This document shows, in pieces, positions 57,125 through 64,000 of a stretch of DNA of 64,000 nt; the first letter of the stretch is position 1, and each line of letters begins with the position of its first letter. Made by a program: the position numbers and the translations under genes. This stretch comes from Paracoccus mutanolyticus (lineage in GTDB: Bacteria; Pseudomonadota; Alphaproteobacteria; Rhodobacterales; Rhodobacteraceae), in NCBI RefSeq assembly GCF_003285265.1, contig NZ_CP030239.1, positions 2,814,501 to 2,878,500 on the forward strand, given 5' to 3'. The notes under the pieces are model-generated. The model searched no databases. It saw only the letters and a program-made list of their open reading frames with translations, and had not been told where the DNA came from.

Positions 57125-57375
57125 CCGACCCCCTGGTATCCTGACGATGCTCGCCGTCAGGAATGCACGCGTTTCCAGCAGCACCACCTCGAAGCCTGCC
57201 ATGATCAGACCATCACGCAGCCATTGCGACAGGGGACCCGCTTCGAGACCGATCCTGACCACCGGAAAGCCGAGCTCGGCAAAGCCGCGACAGGGCTTCC
57301 CGCGCCGTCCAGCGCTTCGTCTCCCGGGTGATCTTTCCCGAACTGTCCACCACGCAGATGCGGAAAGCCGGGACC
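57125..57375 (-). pseudogene. IS110-family transposase, N-terminal fragment, frameshifted
   Basis: The minus strand reads ICVVDSSGKITRETK, then in other frames FAELGFPVVRIGLEAGPLSQ, WLRDGLIMAGFEVVLLETRA. IS110 N-domains have tsicvvdxxGkixxe...vglEaGplsqWLxxgLxxaGxxvvxietR. The acidic TDKxDA motif is beyond the break. Confidence 0.65.
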
Positions 57376-57404
57376 GAGAACTGGAGTTTGAGCCCGGCTG
57401 GGAT

Positions 57405-57615
57405 CAGACCGGACGCTACGGAAGGTCGCGCCCAGCGTCACGCCGAGGATCGCGGCAAAGGGCGGGCGCATCGGGCGGGTCCGCGCCACCAGCGGCAGTT
57501 CCAGCAGCGCGGCGACCATGGTTGCGCACATCGCCCCCAGCCCAGCATCAGGCCAGCGGCAGGTCGCGCACATGGAAGACCCATCCCCCCGCCAGCGCCA
57601 GGAAGATGGGAAACA
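57405..57615 (-). pseudogene. Fragment: AbrB-like membrane regulator family (N-terminal)
   Basis: With one slip the minus strand reads MFPIFLALAGGWVFHVRDLP, LAWMLGAMCATMVAALLELP, RPPFAAILGVTLGATF. The lhlPlaWmLGalxatxlxal...gvaLGxxf pattern is the repeated unit of AbrB/AmoA-like proteins. Confidence 0.6.
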
Positions 57616-57800
57616 TGGCTAGCCTTGAAGGCGAGCTGGCGCTGCAGACGCAACCGTCTGCAGTGGTCGCGAATCCGGTCGCCGATGTCGATCTGGTCCG
57701 GATCGGTCAGCCCGAATGGCAACGAAGCGATGCAGTCGCGGGCACGCAGGGCAGCGACTGCCAATGATCGTTCAGCACGTGAACATACTCCGCATCTCGC
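57616..57800. other. No recognised gene
   Basis: Plus-strand 57613-57765 (LALQTQPSAVVANPVADVDL) is open, but neither strand carries a known motif. Confidence 0.3.
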
Positions 57801-57900
57801 TTACCTCCGGGCGGCTTCGAAGTCCCCGAGCAGGCCATAGGGCCGCACGAACAGGACCATGAGAATGATGAGGAAGATGATCGGCTCGGCGTAGAGGCTG
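57801..57900 (-). pseudogene. Fragment: branched-chain amino acid/urea ABC permease (C-terminal)
   Basis: The minus strand ends LYAEPIIFLIILMVLFVRPY GLLGDFEAARR, stop. LivH/LivM-type permeases close with this last helix and the RPxGLfG tail. Minus 57910-58172 has unassigned coding-like sequence (MIADTNQPGLFSPTNILQPS). Confidence 0.7.
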
Positions 57901-58229
57901 GTTGCCGTAGCCGGCCGATCGCGATCTCGATGCCGCCTGAAGGCTCCGAGGCCGGCGGCAGTTGTCGCACCAGCGCTTCCGAGACGCCGGCCCAGCTTGC
58001 GCCCGTTTAGCGGCCCGTTCTGCAGCTGTTCCAGCAGATGGCAGCACCGCGATCGCTTTACTGCCTCACTCGGCTGAAGAATATTCGTCGGCGAGAACAA
58101 CCCCGGCTGGTTCGTGTCCGCGATCATCGCCGGTATATCCACCCTCGCTAAATCCGACCACCAAGCAGGCATCAGATCGTCAACCGAGCCGCGGCCGGGC
58201 AGGGGCGGCAGGTGGAGACTGCCCGAGGA

Positions 58230-58370
58230 TCGCGGATATCGCGGAGGATGGCCTCGGGGATGCCCTCGCCTGTGCCGACCAGGCTAAGAATGCTTTCGCG
58301 ACTCAGATGCAGGCTGACGATCTCGGGCCCGTCCGATGGTGCGGCCAATTTGGCGATCAGGATGTTGCGG
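58230..58370 (-). pseudogene. Possible fragment: LysR-family effector domain
   Basis: The minus strand reads KLAAPSDGPEIVSLHLSRES then ILSLVGTGEGI. The vsrdxllslVgaGxGvxlvp pattern of LysR effector domains fits, but the end is lost. 58371-58990 has only tentative pieces, including ELALLLENHIHRTRENYL (58690-58790), GntR-FCD-like. Confidence 0.4.
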
Positions 58371-59002
58371 ATATCCGGGCCGGGATCGTGATGCGAGACA
58401 GGCGGAACGAGCAAAGGACACCGACATGGGCAGTGCCGGGCCAAAGACACGCATCGACAAGCTGGTTCCGGATCGCCTTGCGCACGACCGGATCGAGCAT
58501 GTAGTCGACGGCGGCCTTCGGACTGACATGCGGTCCGTCTCCCGAATGTGGTGACCAGGTCAGCAGCTCTGCACTTTCGGGTGGGTTGAGCAACGGGGTC
58601 TAGCGCGGAGCTTTGCGGGTAGCGCAGCGTCAGACCCAGTTCGATCCCAAGCACGCGCAGCTTCAGGCTAGCTTTAGGCGTGACCTCATGCGCTTTCCGG
58701 GAGAAAGCTGGGTTTCGCGGAACGTGCTCAGGTAGTTCTCGCGCGTGCGGTGAATATGGTTTTCCAACAGCAGCGCCAGTTCGTCGCGTCTCGCGTCCCG
58801 GCCTGCGCGTCCTGAACCGCCAAGCGGCACGACGCCGCACCGGGGGAAGGCTGCGTTCAACGCCCTCAGCTTGCCCCTGCGGAACGCCGGCTGCATGGCG
58901 CGGTGCAGGCGGTCCTCGCAGGGCGACGCCGACGGCAGCGCGAGGCATCGCGGTCGACGCCAAAGCGGATCCGCGTGAACGGATCGCCCCTGGTCTCGAA
59001 CC

Positions 59003-59164
59003 GCGTTCGTATTCGCGCATCTCGGGGCAGATGCGTGCCGAAAGCGTGATGCGCAGTTCCGGCATGGCCGCGCGCAGGATCGCGCCGACGCGCGCCTCAT
59101 GCGCCGGATTGGCATAGGAATGCAGCAGGCAGACCGCCACAGCCTCGATGCCGTTTTCGCGCAA
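59003..59164 (-). pseudogene. Fragment: hydantoinase A/oxoprolinase family
   Basis: The minus strand reads NGIEAVAVCLLHSYANPAHE, ARVGAILRAAMPELRITLSA, RICPEMREYER. HyuA has gvexvAvcllhSyxnpxHExrvxeil...vslSxevxPexrEyER. Confidence 0.8.
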
Positions 59165-59407
59165 GGGCGGGGACCTTCCCCTCGGGCCAGCGAGCATCCC
59201 TCAGTCCCGGTGCCGATACGCAGCGCGGGCAGGTTCCCGGCCATCAATGCCTGGGTGGCCTGGTTAAAGGGACGGGGCGTGCCGTCGGGAATGACGATGC
59301 GCAGCCTCGACACGCAACCAGATGGCTGGCTATCGGCAACGCTTGCCCGGCGATCATCGGCCATCCGTCCATATTCCCGCCACAGCTCGCGGCGCTGTCT
59401 GCGCCGC

Positions 59408-59512
59408 CTGCGCATCGACCAGCCGATAGCCGCTGCGCTCGCCCGAGGTCAGGACCCCCGCCTCTTCGAGCTGTTTCAGCGCAGCCCGCACGGGCGAGCG
59501 CGAGACGCGGAA
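59408..59512 (-). pseudogene. Fragment: GntR-family regulator (winged HTH)
   Basis: The minus strand reads FRVSRSPVRAALKQLEEAGV, LTSGERSGYRLVDAQ. lgvSRspVReALrxLeeaGlv....GxGxrV is the GntR DNA-binding domain. The first helix is replaced by a transporter-receptor piece in the same frame. Confidence 0.8.
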
Positions 59513-59572
59513 GCCCCAGGTGGTTTCGACCGGCGTCGCCTTGATGCCCAGTTCCTTGGCCAGCGCGGGACC
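59513..59572 (-). pseudogene. Possible fragment: amino acid ABC substrate-binding protein
   Basis: In frame with the GntR piece: GIGPALAKELGIKATPVETT W, like idiakaiAkeLGvkvxfvpttW of polar amino acid receptors. Short and tentative. 59573-60007 holds an unassigned clean segment (FTELPSKMIANGEPGIVDLA, minus, 59780-59870). Confidence 0.4.
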
Positions 59573-60007
59573 GATGCCGCCGGCCCAGCCCATGCCATCG
59601 GCCTCGGCACGCCGCGGCATCGCGCCTTCTTCTGCCTTCTCGGCCGCACCAGAAGCTGCGGCCGTCGTGTCCAGAGCCGAGCGCCGGCCGGCCGAAGCGG
59701 CTCCAGCGCCGCGCCATCGCCGGCTTGCAGCAGGGCCGGGCCTGAAAGCCCCGCGCCCGATGCCTGCGCCATCGGGCCGCGCCATGGGTCGCGGCATCGC
59801 GCGTGGCCAGATCGACGATGCCCGGCTCTCCATTCGCGATCATCTTCGACGGCAGTTCGGTGAAGCCGCGTCCCAGAGGCCGGCGAACGCCGTCGTCGAG
59901 CACCGCGTGAAAAACGATGACCGAGACCGCGCCCCCTGTCGCCGGGCCCGAGGCCGCGCCGAGCGACAGCCCCAAGCGCCAGCAGATCCTGGATTTTCGG
60001 CAAAGCT

Positions 60008-60175
60008 ATCCGGGGAGCCGGGGCAAGGCCTCCGCCGGGCGGATGCCGCCCCCCAGCAGGGCGCGAGAAAGGGCCTCGCGCCCCAGCGCGCCACCATGGG
60101 CTTCAGCGATGGCGGACAGATCCAGATACCGCGCGATGTCCGGCGTGAGGTGGAAAACACCCGGTCGGGAAGGAC
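60008..60175 (-). other. Unrecognised clean C-terminal coding piece
   Basis: The minus strand reads GVFHLTPDIARYLDLSAIAE, AHGGALGREALSRALLGGGI, RPAEALPRLPG then TAG. Composition and continuity suggest a real protein end; I cannot name the family. Confidence 0.35.
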
Positions 60176-60590
60176 CGACAGCACCGCACGCAGGTTCGAA
60201 AGTCCACAGCCACTACCGGCGGTGCTCGACAACAAGCGGCAAGGCAAGTGCGTGCCGCGGCTTCATTATCTAGAGGACCAAATCACCCGTGAAAGTTGTC
60301 GAGGTAAATGGCGGCATGGACCTCAGCCACCCGTGCCCTGCCAGAGGCGGTTCAGGTCGCCGATCGTTGGCACCTGTTGGAGAACTGACAACGACCGCGT
60401 CCGAAAACCGAAGCCGTCCGGCATGCTCGACGCTCGGTCAGGCCGTTGGCCACAAGCTCGGCCGCGATAGGGTACGAAGGTGCCGCGCGTTACCGGCCTG
60501 TTCCCAGGATTTCCATTCAAGATCAAAGTCTTGCATTCAAGGGTAACGGCGGAACGGCGGATCCGCTGCGCTGCGCCGCAATCTATGGCG
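60176..60590. other. No recognised gene
   Basis: Neither strand shows a motif that I can support. Confidence 0.35.
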
Positions 60591-60650
60591 CATGCGTGCG
60601 CGTGCGCCTGTATGTGCGTGCGTGCGCGTATGCATGCGCGTGTGCGCCAC
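60591..60650. repeat. Alternating purine-pyrimidine (GC/GT/CA) tract
   Basis: About 60 bases made almost wholly of TGCG, CGTG, GTGC and TGCA units. Such tracts can adopt Z-DNA and are slippage-prone. It is not coding in any frame I can defend. Confidence 0.7.
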
Positions 60651-60732
60651 GGGCCGGGACAGCATCGTGCCATCCCTGATGAAAAGCGGTCGCCGCTGCG
60701 GCGCAGATGCGCTATGCGGCGCCGCGCCGGGG

Positions 60733-60905
60733 TCACTTGCCGAGAGCGGCGTTCCATTCGCGGAAAAAGCCGACGCGCTCCTGCGGCGACATGAACGTCA
60801 GCAGGTGGTCATCGACCGCGATGGGTTTCAGCGACCCGCCCACCATCTGGTTCAGGCTGTCGATGTTCAGCCCCTCGGTCACGTCGCCGCGCACCGACGG
60901 CAACC
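60733..60905 (-). other. Unrecognised clean C-terminal coding piece
   Basis: The minus strand reads GDVTEGLNIDSLNQMVGGSL, KPIAVDDHLLTFMSPQERVG, FFREWNAALGK then stop. It looks like the end of an enzyme or binding protein; the family is unknown to me. Confidence 0.35.
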
Positions 60906-61279
60906 GCCGCCCCGCGGCCGGCCGGGGCTCAACCCCATGATGCCGACACAAGCCCAGGCCGATCAGAGCATCGGCCTGCGGCAGCTCTGCCCCAGTTGAG
61001 GGTGATGACTGTCGCCGCCGGTTGCGCCGCGGCCGGCACGCCGCAGAGTGCGGCGAGGATGATCGTCCGTGGCTCGGACAACGGGACAGATGGCTTACAC
61101 CCATGAACGCCTCATTTGTGCCATTCGGACGAGGCCGCGGGCAGGATCTTGGCGAAGGCCGCCATGCTAAACACCTGGCGCGATCTGCCTACGCCCGGCA
61201 TCGACCCCTATCGCCATCATCTGCAGATGTCACGATGGATTATGGCGGCACGGTTCGGCCGGCATCAGGTGCGCGACGT

Positions 61280-61400
61280 CGACGCCCGACCTGAAGAAAC
61301 AGTGGCGCGACCTGTTCGACAGCGAGCCGCCGCCGTTCAACCGCCGCTCTGCTCGCAAGCCGTATCGCCTATGTCATCCGGATCGCCTATGCTGGCCGGG
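61280..61400 (+). pseudogene. Fragment: DUF2924 family protein
   Basis: Residues DLKKQWRDLFDSEPPPFNRR, then after a slip ASRIAYVIRIAYAGL. DUF2924 has lrxxWrelfgxePPrfnrxfLxxRLAYriqelayGgl. These genes commonly neighbour large serine recombinases. 60906-61279 has no gene I recognise. Confidence 0.75.
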
Positions 61401-62187
61401 CTGAAAGCGAGCGAGGACGACCCAGACCGGCTGCATGCGGCTGCCGCAGGCGATCCGCAGCTTCGACGGCCGCGCCGCCCACCTGCTGGCTTCGAGGATA
61501 ACATCCATTCCATGTGCCGCTTTCTGACCAGCAAGCAGCGCCGCACCCGCTGCATGCGGGCCGAGTGCGGGGCGGGCGACAGCTCACCCCGCGGTCGGAG
61601 GCGATCTGGCGTCGTCTACATCTGGCGGGCGGTGCTTGCGCTGCCCGACCTGCAGCGCTTGCGGCGATGCTGGGCGTGCGAAGGGCGACAGGCCGAGGCC
61701 GCGCAGCTCAAGGGCTGCAAGCCGATGTCGACGAGGCCGGATCCACAAAGGCGGCCAGCGCCGGGGCAAGCTGGCGGCCGGCTTCCGTCCAGCATGACCT
61801 GCTGCGCCGGATCCCACGCCCGAGCCGGACCCGGGCGGATGCAGGCCACCATCGCCGCGGCGCAGGCGGCCTTGCCGATCCTCCGCCCGCGTTGCCGCCC
61901 GCACCGCGCCGCCTTGGGTGGCGGCCGGCTGGCCCCCGCGGCAGGGGCGCTGGCGGCGCTGGCCGCGGTGCGCTGCTGTGCCGCGCCCGATGCGCCGCGC
62001 TGACCGACGGCGCCCCTGGGCCGAGGGGCGCAGCGCTGCGCGCGAAGCCGTGTGGGCCCGAGCGGCCGAGGCGCCCCCGGTCCGTGGACGGCGCATCCGA
62101 TCCTGCCGCGCCGCCGGGCCGGGTTCTGGGAGCCCGCCCGCCGCAGCCAGCGCCCCCGGCCGCCACGGGCAAGCGGCCGACGCGCAG
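61401..62187. other. Very GC-rich, no supported gene
   Basis: Long frames are open on both strands because of high GC, but they are compositionally biased (Ala, Arg, Gly, Pro) and show no motif. Confidence 0.45.
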
Positions 62188-62310
62188 CGCCATGATGTCG
62201 GGGGTCACCAGATCATTCGTGATGACGGCGACCGATACGCCCGCGTCCTTGCAGATCGGCAGCAGGCGTTCGACCAGCCGGGTCTTGCCGCACCCGACCG
62301 GGCCACCGAT
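62188..62310 (-). pseudogene. ureG: Fragment: urease accessory GTPase UreG (N-terminal)
   Basis: The minus strand reads [36 protein letters not shown]. UreG starts rvgigGPVGsGKTaLxexLc...xxvaVvTNDiyT, with the P-loop GPVGCGKT and the TND strand. The CPH metal motif is missing. Confidence 0.75.
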
Positions 62311-62330
62311 CGATCCTTCCGCTTCCGCCC

Positions 62331-62495
62331 CCGGGCGACGGAATTTCACTGCGCAAGCTGGACCGGGATGCGACGAACTGGGACGTGTTCACGGTCCGTC
62401 CCGACGGCATCCGGCTGTCGGCCGAACTGTCGCGGCGGGTCCATGACGCGCCCGACCGCGCTGCCGTGGCCGGCCGGCTGGCCGCCCCCGACTAA
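62331..62495 (+). other. Unrecognised coding-like segment with stop
   Basis: The plus strand reads [56 protein letters not shown]. Continuous and natural in codon use, but not identified. Confidence 0.35.
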
Positions 62496-63149
62496 GCGCC
62501 CAGGTCCGGGCCGCGCCCCGCGTCCCATGGTGGAACGATGATTTCGGGAAAGGAACCGCCATGTCCGCAGCATCCTTGCCGCCGCGCTGGTCAAGACCGC
62601 CTCTGCCGTGCAGGCCTGGCGATCGGCCCCTGCCGGTCCCGGCGGACGGCGACCGTTCTGGGGCCTCGGCACCACGGGAATATATTGCGTCAAGGCACCC
62701 TGCCCGGGCGCGGGGTGGTCCGCGTCCTTCCCGCCGGCCGCCGCGACCGCCCGCGGCCGGGCACGACCCTGCCCGCGGGGTAACCTTCTGCGCGCCGGCG
62801 ACGACGACCTTGTCGCCGGGCTCGAGGCCGCCTTTGCCCGCCAGCGGTTGCGTGGTGGCCGAGGGTCACGTCGACGGCGAGACGCGGTGGTCCTGCGCAT
62901 TGCCGGGGAACGCCGCCACTGGCCCCGAACGGCCGCGGCATGCGCGCGCGCTGCTGCTGGTCGCGCTGCTGCTGGGGGGCGGGGGTGCGGGCTTGCCCTG
63001 TCCGGCCCTGCGGCTGGGCCGGGCGGGTCGCGGGCGGTGGCGGCTGCGTGGCGGCCTTTGCCCTGCGCGATCTGGTGGTGACGGGCGACGCGCTGGCGAC
63101 CGATGCGCAGGGCCGCGCTGGCGTCGGCGGCATCGACTATCGCCCCGGA
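62496..63149. other. No supported gene; a possible start at 62561
   Basis: AAAGGAACCGCC precedes an ATG at 62561. After one base slip the sequence could read a short hydrophobic leader (ILAAALVKTASAVQA). The remainder is GC-rich without motifs. Confidence 0.35.
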
Positions 63150-63300
63150 CGCCGCGACCGGCTGCAGGCGCAAATGGTCGTGGCCACGCTCGACCCCGCG
63201 ACAGGGGCCGAGATCGCCCGCGCCGATCTGGGGATGCAGGGCCGGCCCGAGCAGTTGCGCCTGTCGCCCGACGGCACGGCCATGGCGATCGCTGCAACGC
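63150..63300 (+). pseudogene. Possible fragment: beta-propeller / DUF1513-like protein
   Basis: Residues VVATLDPATGAEIARADLGM then GRPEQLRLSPDGTAMAIAA form one propeller blade (vixlDpaTGxxxxxxxlG..pxxlxlSPDGxxlava). Confidence 0.45.
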
Positions 63301-63558
63301 GCAAAGCTGCGACCAGCCGGGCGGCTGCCAGCCGCGCGATATCCGCGTGATGCGCGCGCGTCGGCGAAGGGCGATGGTCCGCGCGGGATCGCGCACCGCG
63401 ACCGCCCCAGGATGTCCGAATGGCCGCGGCCTTCGTCAGCGTTTTCGCCCTCCGGCAATGGGTCTTTGCGCATGTCGCCGTCGACCCGGCCTGGGCCTGG
63501 GACCTGACGCCGGCCGAGGCGCGACCTGTCGGCCCGCCCCTCGCACCACGACGGGGCC

Positions 63559-63640
63559 GAGGATCACGAGCACGACGATTTCGACACGGTGGTGCTGGAC
63601 CTGCCCGATGACGATCCCGGAGCGCGGCTGGACAGCGCCC
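63559..63640 (+). pseudogene. Possible fragment: CobW/P47K-family GTPase
   Basis: Residues EDHEHDDFDTVVLDLPD match the histidine-acidic linker and hDDFdsvvx of CobW-like metal chaperones. Short, and without the P-loop. Confidence 0.45.
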
Positions 63641-64000
63641 GCTCGCCCGATGGGGACCGGATGTGCCATCCTGCCCGCCGCTTCGTGCCGGGCCCGTTCG
63701 CCGTGAGCCGCATCCGACCGCAAGTGAAGGCGCGGCGCGCAAGCATCGCCAGCGACCAGCTCCGGCCATCCTGTGGCATCTTGCAGCGGGCCGTGATCGT
63801 GGCGCTGGCCGGAAAGCCCGCGGCCGGAGCCGACAGCGAATGCGGCTTTACGCGGCGGGGGCGGGGAATGGGCGAGGTCGGCTGATCGCCGCGGCGGTGG
63901 TCGCGCTGGCCCTGGTCGGGGCGGCGGGCTTGCGACGGGGCACGGGTCGTGGGCCGCGGCTGGATCACCGTGCGCTGGGGCGCTCGGGCTGCCTTCGCAC
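63641..64000. other. No supported gene at the window end
   Basis: A plus-strand hydrophobic stretch near 63885-63930 (IAAAVVALALVGAAG) could be a membrane helix. Nothing else is recognised. Confidence 0.35.

Noticed and set aside
61401..62187. Long open frames in the GC-rich tract
   Set aside because: All six frames are rich in Ala, Arg, Gly and Pro and open by composition. No motif or start signal supports any of them.
1..64000. A diversity-generating retroelement or retron as the source of the patchwork
   Set aside because: I found no reverse transcriptase motif (YxDD), no template/variable repeat pair and no adenine-biased change. The fragments come from unrelated genes.
1..64000. An integron cassette array
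   Set aside because: No tyrosine integrase and no attC-like imperfect palindromes at junctions. Fragments are pieces of genes, not whole cassettes.
1..64000. CRISPR arrays, tRNA or rRNA genes
   Set aside because: No regularly spaced direct repeats and no cloverleaf or conserved rRNA segment were seen by eye on either strand.
1..64000. Gene-fragment capture by a Pack-type or Helitron-like transposon
   Set aside because: This would need terminal repeats around groups of fragments. I could not find repeated ends, and fragments also interrupt the transposase genes themselves.

Overview
The window is GC-rich DNA of alphaproteobacterial type. Nearly every recognisable piece looks like Rhodobacterales, most like a Paracoccus-type gen­ome: repABC plasmid partition genes, TRAP and ABC uptake systems, IS110, IS5, IS3, IS66, IS630, IS21 and IS481 elements, and conjugation genes. 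This is inferred from protein resemblance only. I saw no rRNA, tRNA or CRISPR array.

The window does not read like a normal chromosome or plasmid. Outside the insertion sequences I found no intact metabolic gene. Instead, fragments of unrelated genes, mostly about 60-250 bp, lie end to end on both strands. They include pieces of hisD, cysK, metC, ilvD, purU, ureG, cyoC, hsdM, iolE, phnE, repA and virB2, and of many ABC or TRAP components, dehydrogenases and regulators. Most keep strong protein similarity up to an abrupt junction with something unrelated. A few longer tracts are colinear but frameshifted: a taurine-type ABC operon (about 19.1-20.9 kb), a BCCT transporter (27.3-28.2 kb), an aldehyde dehydrogenase end (29.4-29.9 kb) and a P1B-type metal ATPase (34.8-35.7 kb).

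The mobile-element genes are the exception. An IS5-family transposase (31.4-32.9 kb), an IS110 transposase (51.5-52.7 kb), most of an IS21 istA (47.6-48.4 kb) and a large serine recombinase with small partner ORFs (54.3-56.8 kb) are long and open. The recombinase cassette lies between the two halves of an IS66 tnpB. A second IS110 gene (12.2-13.2 kb) has a patch of metC where its own sequence should be, and the spacing is about right. The same pattern of an unrelated insert of about the right length is seen in a D-cysteine desulfhydrase, in tauC and in an ornithine cyclodeaminase.

There are two readings. The simpler one is technical: high-copy mobile elements assembled well, while single-copy sequence was joined from short chimeric pieces or wrongly filled gaps. 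Repeated one-base losses in homopolymer runs fit this. The other is a real patchwork locus that gathers sub-gene fragments. I could not find a shared junction motif, a reverse transcriptase, attC sites or terminal repeats that would explain such a process. The sequence cannot decide between these; raw reads or PCR across junctions would.

A few small things look native and usable: a possible double-glycine leader peptide with a strong ribosome-binding site (1480-1584), two near-identical palindromic operators 37 kb apart (9213-9229 and 46474-46490), a perfect palindrome over a -10 box before an HTH gene (33260-33276), and a nested inverted repeat before a resolvase start (20603-20642).
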